Positions 1 to 7,520 of a stretch of DNA of 26,055 nucleotides are shown here, one piece after another. The stretch covers positions 764 to 26,818 of the forward strand of contig NZ_QRLV01000015.1 of assembly GCF_003472385.1 (NCBI RefSeq), in the 5' to 3' direction. Position 1 is the stretch's first letter. Each line of letters starts with the position of its first letter. This stretch comes from Sutterella sp. AM11-39 (GTDB lineage: Bacteria > Pseudomonadota > Gammaproteobacteria > Burkholderiales > Burkholderiaceae_F). The position numbers and the translations under genes are program-made. The notes under the pieces were generated by a model that saw only the letters and a program-made list of their open reading frames with translations, was not told the DNA's origin and made no database searches.

Positions 1-75
1 AGAACCAACCTCTTGGAGTTGCGTAAGCAACTCCGAAGGAATCCTCTGATTTTTCAATCAGGGGAGGACGTCAAG
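1..75 (+). mobile_element. Right end of an IS605/TnpB-type element (3' omega-RNA-like hairpins)
   Basis: Two perfect hairpins lie back to back. The first is an 8-bp stem at 15-22/27-34 with a GTAA loop. The second is a 9-bp stem at 43-51/56-64 with a 4-nt loop, preceded by GGAATC and followed by GAGGACGTCAA. The pattern GAATC-hairpin-GAGG-n-GTCAA matches the right ends of IS200/IS605 elements that carry tnpB, where the same DNA is transcribed as the 3' scaffold of the TnpB guide RNA. If so, tnpB lies just left of the window on the plus strand, the element ends near 74-75, and the following bases (from about 76) would be the guide. Frame 1 is open from the window edge to 249, but I cannot tell whether tnpB reads into it. 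The family call is by motif only. Confidence 0.5.
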
Positions 76-202
76 AACGGACAACTGGAATCTGGTAGCT
101 ACATAAAGGCAAACTGCGCGGCAAGGCATATCTCTTCCTGTCGCAAAACGCGAAATACCGAGACTTCACGCCCCGATTCGAATGCCGAAGTTTCGAGGAT
201 CT

Positions 203-790
203 TCAAGCTCCCGGAGCGAGTGGAAACTGAGCGCTCGTGCAGACTTTGAGCTCTGCACCGCTTTCGCTAACGTCATCGAACTCCAAACCTTCAATCTGAA
301 GGAGTTTGCGCTTGGCTTCAAATCCGCCGCCGTAGCCCGTGAGTGCACGATTTGCACCGACAACCCGATGGCACGGCACAAGGATGGAGCACGGATTTTC
401 TCCCACAGCCACTCCGACGGCCCGGACGGCTCCGGGTCGCCCGATACGGCGGGCAATTTCACCGTACGTCGTGAGTGTTCCGTATGGAAGTTTCAACAAC
501 TCTTGCCAGACGGCATGCTGAAAATCCGTGCCGATAAAGCGCAGAGGCACATCAAACGTCTTGCGCGTACCGGCAAAATACTCCGTCAACTGTCTCTTGG
601 TTTGGGCAATCACTTCGTCCTCACGCTCTAAGCAGCTAGCATGAGGAAACGCTCTTTCGAGCCGACGAGCAATCGTGGCTCGATGCCATCCGTCGGACCA
701 ATCGCAACAAATCAGTTTTCCTGCAACGCTCTGCAAAATCAACTCGCCGCAGGGCGTCCCAAACGTTTGGCAAAAGATCATTTCTGACAT
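203..790 (-). CDS. ogt: Methylated-DNA--protein-cysteine S-methyltransferase (O6-alkylguanine repair)
   Basis: Suicide enzyme that moves the alkyl group from O6-alkylguanine in DNA onto its own cysteine. The C-terminal domain has the signature PCHRV at residues 139-143, with Cys140 as acceptor. A conserved Arg in RAVG (about residue 123) would flip out the damaged base. The N-terminal domain covers about the first 80 residues. The product is 195 aa, a little longer than usual because of a tail of about 25 residues after the conserved core. I chose the ATG at 790 because AGGTG sits just upstream; an in-frame start at 808 would lack that site. It is the last minus-strand gene before the mobile-element end and follows gdx across a weak terminator. 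Whether it is Ogt or the Ada C-terminal type is not settled, but no AraC-like domain is attached. Confidence 0.92.
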   Translation of the reverse strand: MSEMIFCQTFGTPCGELILQSVAGKLICCDWSDGWHRATIARRLERAFPHASCLEREDEVIAQTKRQLTEYFAGTRKTFDVPLRFIGTDFQHAVWQELLKLPYGTLTTYGEIARRIGRPGAVRAVGVAVGENPCSILVPCHRVVGANRALTGYGGGFEAKRKLLQIEGLEFDDVSESGAELKVCTSAQFPLAPGA

Positions 791-804
791 GGCGCACCTA
801 AACC

Positions 805-833
805 ACAAAACAAAGAATCCGAGAAACGGATCC
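805..833 (-). terminator. Probable intrinsic terminator after gdx
   Basis: On the minus strand a 7-bp stem (827-833 with 815-821, one G-T wobble) with a 5-nt loop is followed by the T-rich run TTTGTTTTG. The run is interrupted, so some read-through into ogt is likely. Confidence 0.5.
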
Positions 834-849
834 GTCCCGAACTAAAAAT

Positions 850-1188
850 TCAGTGGGATACCATCTTGAGTCCGACGATGGAGGCGATCAGTGTGGTAAT
901 GAAGAGAATACGCCAGAACGTCGCCGGCTCGCTTAAAAACAGGATGCCCAAAAGGACTGTACCGACGGCGCCGATTCCTGTCCAGACCGGATATGCCGTA
1001 CCGATCGGCAGCACCTGTGCGGCCTTGGCAAGAAGCAACATGGACACCACCACAAAGACAGCAAAGCCCGTGCCCCAGGCCCACCATGCAAAACCGGAGA
1101 CCAGCTTCATTTTTCCCAGACAAAAGGCAAAACCGGTTTCACAAAGACCGGCGATGATCAAAACGATCCAGCTCATCGTCGTGCTCAT
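850..1188 (-). CDS. gdx: SMR-family guanidinium exporter (Gdx/SugE type)
   Basis: Small inner-membrane protein of 112 aa with four predicted transmembrane helices, expected to work as an antiparallel dimer exchanging protons for guanidinium. Conserved SMR features are the essential Glu17 in helix 1, Ser49 in helix 2, and the Gdx/SugE-type stretch PIGTAYPVWTGIGAVG at 61-76. The ending GLKMVSH resembles the SugE ending GLKLSTH. The Trp three residues after the helix-1 Glu in E. coli SugE is Phe20 here. I chose the ATG at 1188 because AGGAG lies 7 nt upstream; the Met at residue 5 would match the shorter SugE start. The gene has its own promoter and a guanidine-II riboswitch leader, which strongly supports guanidinium over a general drug-efflux role. 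Confidence 0.9.
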   Translation of the reverse strand: MSTTMSWIVLIIAGLCETGFAFCLGKMKLVSGFAWWAWGTGFAVFVVVSMLLLAKAAQVLPIGTAYPVWTGIGAVGTVLLGILFLSEPATFWRILFITTLIASIVGLKMVSH

Positions 1189-1217
1189 TGAAATACTCCT
1201 AAAGACTTCAGTTCAAC

Positions 1218-1285
1218 AAAAAAGCCAACTTCTGAGGTCGTCCTCGGAAATTGGCCTTTTGATGCAGGGTCGTCCCTGCGGCGGT
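1218..1285 (-). promoter_or_regulatory. Guanidine-II (mini-ykkC) riboswitch with built-in terminator-like stem
   Basis: The minus strand shows two hairpins with ACGA tetraloops, the hallmark of guanidine-II riboswitches (ACGR loops). P1 pairs 1274-1279 with 1264-1269. P2 pairs 1242-1245 with 1234-1237. The P2 stem continues outward past one C-A mismatch (1246/1233) through 1247-1250 with 1229-1232 (one wobble) and then GCCAA (1251-1255) with TTGGC (1224-1228). Six T residues follow at 1218-1223. P2 is therefore the tip of a long hairpin followed by a U-run, which looks like an intrinsic terminator. The P1-to-stem linker is only 8 nt. In known examples two guanidinium-bound ACGR loops kiss each other and gdx is switched on. 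How binding would relieve this terminator is inference. Confidence 0.88.
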
Positions 1286-1288
1286 CGA

Positions 1289-1318
1289 ATTATAAGTATT
1301 TTGGTCAGGAAGAAAGCA
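1289..1318 (-). promoter_or_regulatory. Promoter for the gdx riboswitch transcript
   Basis: A perfect TATAAT -10 box lies at 1289-1294 on the minus strand, placing the start site near 1282-1285, a few nucleotides before riboswitch hairpin P1. The -35 region (about 1312-1318) is poor and lies inside the end of the upstream ABC ATPase gene. The position suggests gdx is transcribed separately from the transporter. Confidence 0.6.
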
Positions 1319-2096
1319 TCATGGCGTCGCTCACTTCACCGGCGCCCTTTTCAAAGAGCGCCAACAGGTCTGGCACCGTGAGATGCTTCTTTTCATCGCC
1401 CTTGACGTCAACCACAATGCGGCCGGCGTGCATCATCACCAGACGATTGCCGTAGCGCAGCGCATCGCGCATATTGTGCGTGATCATGAGCGTAGTGAGC
1501 TTTTGCGTGGTCACCAAGCGATCGGTGAGTTCGAGCACCTTAGCGGCCGTCTTGGGATCCAAGGCTGCGGTGTGTTCATCAAGCAGCAGCAACTGGGGAC
1601 GCACAAGCGTGGCCATCAAGAGCGTGAGCGCCTGACGCTGGCCGCCCGAAAGAAGGCCCACGTGCGCAGTCATGCGCTCTTCCAGACCGAGGTCGAGTTC
1701 CTTGAGCATCTCGCGGAACTTTTCGGTCTGCTCGGGCTTGGAACTCCAGCTCAAACCGAGCTTCTGCCCTCGGCGAGAAGCCATGGCGAGGTTCTCCTCG
1801 ATCATCATGTTGCCGGCCGTGCCGCGCATCGGATCCTGAAAGACGCGGCCGATGTATTGTGCGCGCTTGTATTCGGGCATGTCCGAAATATCGACGCCGC
1901 CCACTTCGATCGTACCGGAGTCAATCGGAAAGACGCCGGCGATCGCGTTCAGAAACGTCGACTTACCTGCGCCGTTGGAACCAATCACGGTGGCGAAGTC
2001 GCCGTCTTCAAGCGTCAGGTCCACGCCGCGCAGTGCGCGCTTTTCATTGACGCTGCCCGGGAAAAATGTCTTTTTTACGCCTTGAGCCTTAAGCAT
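1305..2096 (-). CDS. ABC transporter ATP-binding protein (TrpXYZ-like importer)
   Basis: Cytoplasmic ATPase of 263 aa that would power the adjacent importer. Visible motifs are Walker A GSNGAGKST (39-47), Q-loop in VFQDP (about 85-89), signature LSGGQRQ (149-155), Walker B LLLLDE (169-174), D-loop TAALD and switch His207. It resembles the ATPases (COG1101 type) that pair with the permease/lipoprotein type found next to it, known from tryptophan or tyrosine import in some bacteria. The ATG at 2096 has GGAG about 9 nt upstream and follows the permease gene by 23 bp, so the two are co-transcribed. The substrate cannot be read from sequence. Its 3' end overlaps the gdx promoter region. Confidence 0.88.
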   Translation of the reverse strand: MLKAQGVKKTFFPGSVNEKRALRGVDLTLEDGDFATVIGSNGAGKSTFLNAIAGVFPIDSGTIEVGGVDISDMPEYKRAQYIGRVFQDPMRGTAGNMMIEENLAMASRRGQKLGLSWSSKPEQTEKFREMLKELDLGLEERMTAHVGLLSGGQRQALTLLMATLVRPQLLLLDEHTAALDPKTAAKVLELTDRLVTTQKLTTLMITHNMRDALRYGNRLVMMHAGRIVVDVKGDEKKHLTVPDLLALFEKGAGEVSDAMMLSS

Positions 2097-2119
2097 TTGT
2101 TTCTCCGTATCGCATCAAA

Positions 2120-3001
2120 TCAAAGAGCGCTCTTGCGAGCACGCCACTTTTCGCGAATAAGCGGCATCGAAAGCGCAATCGCAACGAGGATGGCCGTAAA
2201 GAGCTTGAGGTCGTTGGGCGGCATGCCAAGCTGCAGCACAATAGCAATCACAAGACGGTAAACGATCGAACCCAGGATCACTGAAATCAGGCAGTTTTTG
2301 AAGCTGCGGGTGCCGAAGAGCACTTCGCCGATAATGACGGAGGCCAGACCGATCACGATCGTGCCCGTACCCATGCCGACGTCGGCAAACCCGTTGGCCT
2401 GACACACCAGAGCGCCAGACAAAGCAACAAGAGCGTTGGAAATCAAAAGACCGAGAACGATCATTGAATTGGTGTTGACGCCCTGCGCGCGAGCCATCTG
2501 CGAGTTGCAGCCGGTGGCGCGAATAGCCGTGCCGAGCTCCGTGCCGAAGAACCAGTATAGGATCACGCCCACGAGCATCACGCCCACAAGACCCACCGCC
2601 ATCATCGCCATATCTGATGTGAGGCCCAAGCCGGCGGCGTAGCTAAACACGGTGTCGACACGCAGCAGCGCCACGTTGGCCTTGCCCATCACGTGCAGAT
2701 TGACGGAATACAGCCCAATCATGGTGAGAATACCTGCCAGCAGCGGCGGAATCTTCAGTTTCGTCGTCAGAATCCCCGTCACGATGCCTGCGAGAGCACC
2801 GGCAACGGCCGCAAGCAGAAAAGCCGCCGTCACGCCGTAGCCCGAGACAAGCGCCGTGGCGGCTACAGCCGCACCGAGCGGAAAACTGCCTTCAACCGAA
2901 AGGTCGGCAATGTCAAGTACGCGGAAAGTGATGTAGACCCCGAGCGCCATCAGAGCCCACATCAGGCCTTGCGCCACGGTCGGAATCAGAATATCAGCCA
3001 T
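2120..3001 (-). CDS. ABC transporter permease (TrpXYZ-like importer)
   Basis: Inner-membrane permease of 293 aa, very hydrophobic, with about eight to nine predicted membrane segments. It resembles the branched-chain/ribose-type permeases of the COG4120 group, for example in the stretch YITFRVLDIADLSVEGSF near the N terminus. A cytoplasmic coupling region containing ELGTAIRATGCN sits in the middle, and the C terminus is basic. I chose the ATG at 3001 because the longer open frame to 3100 starts inside the upstream terminator loop and adds a non-membrane, Lys-rich leader. A weak GGTGA lies just upstream. It sits between the lipoprotein gene and the ATPase gene. The intervening terminator should lower permease and ATPase levels relative to the binding protein. 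Confidence 0.87.
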   Translation of the reverse strand: MADILIPTVAQGLMWALMALGVYITFRVLDIADLSVEGSFPLGAAVAATALVSGYGVTAAFLLAAVAGALAGIVTGILTTKLKIPPLLAGILTMIGLYSVNLHVMGKANVALLRVDTVFSYAAGLGLTSDMAMMAVGLVGVMLVGVILYWFFGTELGTAIRATGCNSQMARAQGVNTNSMIVLGLLISNALVALSGALVCQANGFADVGMGTGTIVIGLASVIIGEVLFGTRSFKNCLISVILGSIVYRLVIAIVLQLGMPPNDLKLFTAILVAIALSMPLIREKWRARKSAL

Positions 3002-3074
3002 GTCACCAACTTGGTTTGGAAACGGCGCTTTTGACGCAAAACGCCCAAGCGCGATTTTTTTCTTTTTGACAAAC

Positions 3075-3110
3075 AAAAAAAGGCGCGGAGCAGAAATCAA
3101 ACTCCGCGCC
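3075..3110 (-). terminator. Intrinsic terminator/attenuator between binding protein and permease
   Basis: A perfect 9-bp GC-rich stem (3102-3110 with 3082-3090) with an 11-nt loop is followed on the minus strand by seven T residues (3075-3081). It lies directly after the binding-protein stop. Partial read-through would give more binding protein than membrane components, a common arrangement in ABC importers. Confidence 0.85.
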
Positions 3111-3129
3111 GATTCGTAATCAACGGATT

Positions 3130-4116
3130 CTAATGGAAATCGCCGAGTTCCGCTTTACCCTTGAGCGCCTCGGGCAGCTGCAAACCAAGAGTCTTCAGGA
3201 CCGGTTCGTTGACCTTCACCTTGAATTCCTTCTGGTACTGAATGGGCATGTCGGCAGGCTTGGACTTACCTTCGAGAATGTCTGCGCCCATGTTGCCGGC
3301 GATCTTGCCGAGTTCATAGTAGTCGACGCCGACGGTGGCCAAACCGCCTCCGTGCAGCGGGCCTTCTTCACCGGTAATCACAGGCACCTTGGCGGGTGTG
3401 GTGATCTTGGTGAGAACGGGCATCGCAGACGCGATGATGTTGTCGGTGGGAACGTACAGGGCGTCAATCTTGCCGATCAAGCCCTGAGCCACCTGCTGCA
3501 CGTCGTTGACACTCGAGACCGTCCCTTCGACGAGAGTGACGTTGTAGCGGGCGAGTTCCTTCTTGAGAATCTCAACCTGGAACTGGGAATTGATTTCCGA
3601 GCTGTTGTAGATTGTGCCGATCGTCTTGGCATTGGGCACGAACTGCATGATCAGATCAAGCTGTGCGCCGATCGGATTCAAGTCAGACGAACCGGTCACG
3701 TTGGTGCCGGGCTTATCCTTGTTGATCACGAGCTTGGCAGCTTCGTAGTCCGTCACGGCCGTCGCGACGATGGGCGTGTTTTTGGCGGCATTGGCCATAG
3801 TCTGCGCAGCGGGCGTTGCCACGGCAAAAATCAAAGGATATTCCTGAGACACGAAACGCTGGGCGATGTTGGCGAGATTGGACTGGTCGGCCTGAGCGTT
3901 TTGAACGTCAAAGGTCACCTTCAGTCCGCGCGCCTTGACCGCATCCTGAATGCCGCGGCTGGCGGCGTCGAGCGCAGGATGCTCCACCAACTGCACCAAA
4001 CCGACGGTCTTCGTGCCGTCGGCCGCCTTGGCTGCCGGCGCCTGGGCCTTGTCTTCGCCGCCGCAACCCGCCAAAAGAGCGGCAGCCGTCAAACCGATCA
4101 GAGCTTGCTTGATCAT
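3130..4116 (-). CDS. ABC transporter substrate-binding lipoprotein (TrpX-like)
   Basis: Periplasmic solute-binding protein of 328 aa anchored by lipid. The N terminus is a short signal peptide ending in the lipobox LAGC (residues 15-18), so Cys18 should be lipidated and exposed after cleavage. The mature part begins with an Ala/Lys-rich linker and then a two-lobed type I binding fold (COG2984-like), with runs such as VGLVQLVEHPALD and IYNSSEINS. I chose the ATG at 4116 because AAAGGAT is upstream and the lipoprotein signal starts cleanly there; the open frame to 4170 adds a charged non-signal leader. It is the first gene of the importer operon. TrpX-like relatives bind aromatic amino acids, but the ligand here is unknown. 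Confidence 0.88.
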   Translation of the reverse strand: MIKQALIGLTAAALLAGCGGEDKAQAPAAKAADGTKTVGLVQLVEHPALDAASRGIQDAVKARGLKVTFDVQNAQADQSNLANIAQRFVSQEYPLIFAVATPAAQTMANAAKNTPIVATAVTDYEAAKLVINKDKPGTNVTGSSDLNPIGAQLDLIMQFVPNAKTIGTIYNSSEINSQFQVEILKKELARYNVTLVEGTVSSVNDVQQVAQGLIGKIDALYVPTDNIIASAMPVLTKITTPAKVPVITGEEGPLHGGGLATVGVDYYELGKIAGNMGADILEGKSKPADMPIQYQKEFKVKVNEPVLKTLGLQLPEALKGKAELGDFH

Positions 4117-4218
4117 TTCTATCCTTTGCGATGTCGTTGTATCGTCGCGCCCGAACCGTTCCGAGCACATTTGCTTATCTTAACGAGTGAAAGCCGAAGT
4201 TGGCATACGGCCAACCGC

Positions 4219-4992
4219 TTAGAGCGCCGAATTTGTGCGATTTGTTTCGCTTTCGTCACCATCGGTGCGGCGAGGCAGCGCCCGCAGACGCACGATGGTT
4301 GCACCGGCTCCCCCGTCAATTTCCCGCGGTTCGCAAAACGCCACCACTTCGTCGCGCTGCTTGAGCCAGCGGCGCACCACCTCGCGCAGCACGCCGATGC
4401 GACCGGGCGTCCCGTTGCCTTTGCCGTGAATGATGCGCACGCAAAAGAGTTCCTGCTTGCGTGCGTTTTTCAGAAATTCCGCAACGGCGCTGCGTGCATC
4501 GTCGACCGTCATGCCGTGCAGATCAATTTGGGCGCGCACCGACCAGCGCCCGCGTCGCAGATCGCGCGGCACGTCCGGTCCGATGCCTGGACGCCGAAAG
4601 CTTTTACCGTCTTCGCTTTCGAGAAACTCAATGCTGTCGAGATCGTCACTCATGCTCTCTTCGAGCACTCGTTTATTGTCGGCGATCGTTTGAACGGGAA
4701 TCGGACGGCGAACTTTTCTGTGCTGAGCTCTCGTCTCGTCGCCCAGAGGCTTGACGCCGGCCTTTTTCATGGCCGCCGCAAAATCAATGTCTTTTTCTTC
4801 GATGCGCGGCTTAATACGGACGCCGGCCATCGCCTTGACCCCCGTCTGATTCATCACGTCAAGAAAGACATTCGTTTCGCGCGCAATGTGTTCGCTTGCC
4901 TTTTGCTTGGCTTCGCGTTCAGCCTCCTGCCTGCGGGCCCGCGTCTTCAATTTGTCAGCCAAGGGGGCGAGCGCTTCAAATCCGTTGGACAT
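4219..4992 (-). CDS. Smr-domain nuclease-like protein
   Basis: A 257-aa protein with a charged, probably helical N-terminal half (many Arg, Glu and Lys; about residues 10-110) and a C-terminal Smr domain. The Smr signatures are DLHG (157-160), HGKGNG (189-194) and GGAGAT (227-232). Stand-alone Smr proteins such as E. coli SmrB cleave mRNA at collided ribosomes, and the MutS2 Smr domain nicks nucleic acid. The DLHG and HGKG motifs are intact, so activity is plausible. Start choice is uncertain: AGAGG abuts the ATG at 5004 with no spacer, while the ATG at 4992 gives a 12-nt spacer, so I chose 4992. The short Arg/Asp-rich tail after residue 240 is unremarkable. Confidence 0.85.
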   Translation of the reverse strand: MSNGFEALAPLADKLKTRARRQEAEREAKQKASEHIARETNVFLDVMNQTGVKAMAGVRIKPRIEEKDIDFAAAMKKAGVKPLGDETRAQHRKVRRPIPVQTIADNKRVLEESMSDDLDSIEFLESEDGKSFRRPGIGPDVPRDLRRGRWSVRAQIDLHGMTVDDARSAVAEFLKNARKQELFCVRIIHGKGNGTPGRIGVLREVVRRWLKQRDEVVAFCEPREIDGGAGATIVRLRALPRRTDGDESETNRTNSAL

Positions 4993-5075
4993 TTGTTGAA
5001 TCATCCTCTATTTTGTTCGGCCTCCGAGGATACCACCGAAAAGAGAATGCGATCGCCCGAATCGGCCTTTTGCGC

Positions 5076-6200
5076 CTAAAACGCAATGCCCGCACCGACG
5101 TACATATGCACCGGAGACGGCCGGAACATCACGTCGCCTTCCGGTGCGACATTGTGGTACCGCGGAAACGACAGATTGATGCCCGCCAAAAGACGCGTGT
5201 GGTCGGTCGGGGCCCATGTTCCGCCCAACTGCACAACCGGAAAAACGGAGTCTTCCGAAAGATCTCCTCCCTGTTGCTCCCACTTGCCGTAACCCACGCC
5301 AACGCCCGCGTGCATGCGCAACGCTTCATTGAAATTGACGTGATACTGCAACGCCACCGAGTAGGTCGTATGATCGAACGTCCTGTCTTTGGCGCCTCTG
5401 TAGTTGGTGTCGTGTTCGCTGTCTGTGTAGTTAAAGTCCACCGCCCAGTTGTCGGCAACAAAGTAACGTGCCCCCAACATATAACCCGCATCAGAACTCA
5501 CCATGTAGCCCTGTTCCGTTGCCGAATCGGTCTTTTCCCACATCCAGGCGCCATAAAGCTCAAAGCGATTGGAGAACGGAGAAGTTTCAAACGTGGGCAG
5601 CAGTCGGTTTTCAAGGCTGTCGGTAGCAATTGTCCCGTAGAAGAAAAAGACATTCGTAAACGGGATAAACGTCATGTAGAGGCCCACATCGTCGGTGCCG
5701 GCCTTCACGACCGGAAGCGGCAACGGGATGGGCAGCCAGTGGTAGTCCTCGCGAAACGTGACGCCGAGCATATAGCCCGCACCCACGTGATACTTTTCGC
5801 TCACGGGCCAGCGCGCCACCCAGCTGTAGCCGAAGGTGGGCTCCGGATAATAGTGCGAGTCGGAAAAGACGATGCCAAAGAGCATGCGCTCGTTGCCCTT
5901 CTCGTCGATCATCGTGCGCACGAGGCCCGCGCCAAAGGGCAGCGCGTTTTCTTCGGAGCGGTTGTCATAGTCAAACGAAGGATGTTCGGTCCAGATACCG
6001 AACGCAACCCCGTCTCGTCCCTTATTGAAAAGTTCCTTGAAACCGTCGACCTGGGAGGACCAAAAACCGGCATTCGTCGGCGCAAGACCGCCCGGAAGCG
6101 TGGCGGCGGCATCTTCCCAGAAGCCGGCGCAGGTTTGATTTGCCCATACGGACAGAACTAAAGACGCGGCAAGCGCGTGTTTGCGAATCACTGCGGACAT
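5076..6200 (-). CDS. PagP-like lipid A palmitoyltransferase fused to a second outer-membrane beta-barrel
   Basis: An exported protein of 374 aa; E. coli PagP precursor is about 186. Residues 1-25 form a signal peptide. Residues about 50-192 match PagP: a WTEHPSF stretch with His73, a VFSDS stretch with Asp114-Ser115 (PagP triad His33, Asp76, Ser77, with nearly the same spacing), GYSWVARWPVSEKYHVGAG, WLPIPLPLP, and a final strand ending FFFYGTI. PagP transfers palmitate from phospholipid to lipid A. Residues about 209-374 add eight further alternating, aromatic-rich strands and end in Phe, like an OmpA/OmpW-type barrel. I chose the ATG at 6200 because it begins the signal peptide; a TTG at 6233 would extend it. 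No strong ribosome site is visible for either. It is flanked by trxB and the Smr gene. Confidence 0.85.
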   Translation of the reverse strand: MSAVIRKHALAASLVLSVWANQTCAGFWEDAAATLPGGLAPTNAGFWSSQVDGFKELFNKGRDGVAFGIWTEHPSFDYDNRSEENALPFGAGLVRTMIDEKGNERMLFGIVFSDSHYYPEPTFGYSWVARWPVSEKYHVGAGYMLGVTFREDYHWLPIPLPLPVVKAGTDDVGLYMTFIPFTNVFFFYGTIATDSLENRLLPTFETSPFSNRFELYGAWMWEKTDSATEQGYMVSSDAGYMLGARYFVADNWAVDFNYTDSEHDTNYRGAKDRTFDHTTYSVALQYHVNFNEALRMHAGVGVGYGKWEQQGGDLSEDSVFPVVQLGGTWAPTDHTRLLAGINLSFPRYHNVAPEGDVMFRPSPVHMYVGAGIAF

Positions 6201-6341
6201 GAGAAAAGAAAAAGAGAGGTTAATGATCGCCAAAAAGCGTCAAAAGCCCGAATCACCTTGTTTCTTTTCTTCGGGATCGCAAAAGGCGTTGTTGAAGTTC
6301 GAGGATTTTAGAGAATCTGTGTCAAATGTTCGTCAAAATAC

Positions 6342-6388
6342 AAAAACCGGACCGACTTTGTCGTCACAAAAACAACAAAGCGATCCGG
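6342..6388 (-). terminator. Intrinsic terminator after trxB
   Basis: On the minus strand CCGGA (6384-6388) pairs with TCCGG (6347-6351) and CTTTGT pairs with ACAAAG, with a small internal loop between. Five T residues follow at 6342-6346. It starts about 30 nt after the trxB stop and isolates trxB from the PagP-fusion gene. Confidence 0.72.
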
Positions 6389-6418
6389 CTTGCGGAGGAC
6401 TTCGATTCGAACGGTCGA

Positions 6419-7381
<963 letters not shown>

Positions 7382-7437
7382 TCAAATTCGTGCTGAGAGC
7401 CGCGCCAGAGGCTCGGCCCTGAAATGGCGTTTTTCAG

Positions 7438-7471
7438 ATTATAGGAAGAGGACCGCGGCAAGTTATGTCAA
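7438..7471 (-). promoter_or_regulatory. Candidate trxB promoter with unusual spacing
   Basis: Perfect TTGACA (7466-7471) and perfect TATAAT (7438-7443) occur on the minus strand between truA and trxB, but are 22 bp apart instead of about 17. At 17 bp from the TATAAT the hexamer ATAACT is poor. The -10 is likely used, giving a leader of about 60 nt that contains a GAGCC/GGCTC hairpin. Confidence 0.45.
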
Positions 7472-7520
7472 AACTTTTCCGGTTAGAGAGCCTCTAACGA
7501 TCCGATAGTTTCGGGCCGCT

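Noticed and set aside
13..249. 78-codon plus-strand open frame at the left edge
   Set aside because: It begins with TTG inside the element-end hairpin, has no ribosome site, and overlaps the end of ogt.
3133..5079. 648-codon plus-strand open frame across the binding-protein and Smr genes
   Set aside because: It runs opposite two clear genes and has low-complexity, His/Arg-rich content with no recognisable domain.
6305..6336. TTGACG/TTGACA and TAAAAT boxes upstream of the PagP-fusion gene
   Set aside because: The spacings (20 and 9 bp) do not fit a standard promoter, so I did not list it as a feature.
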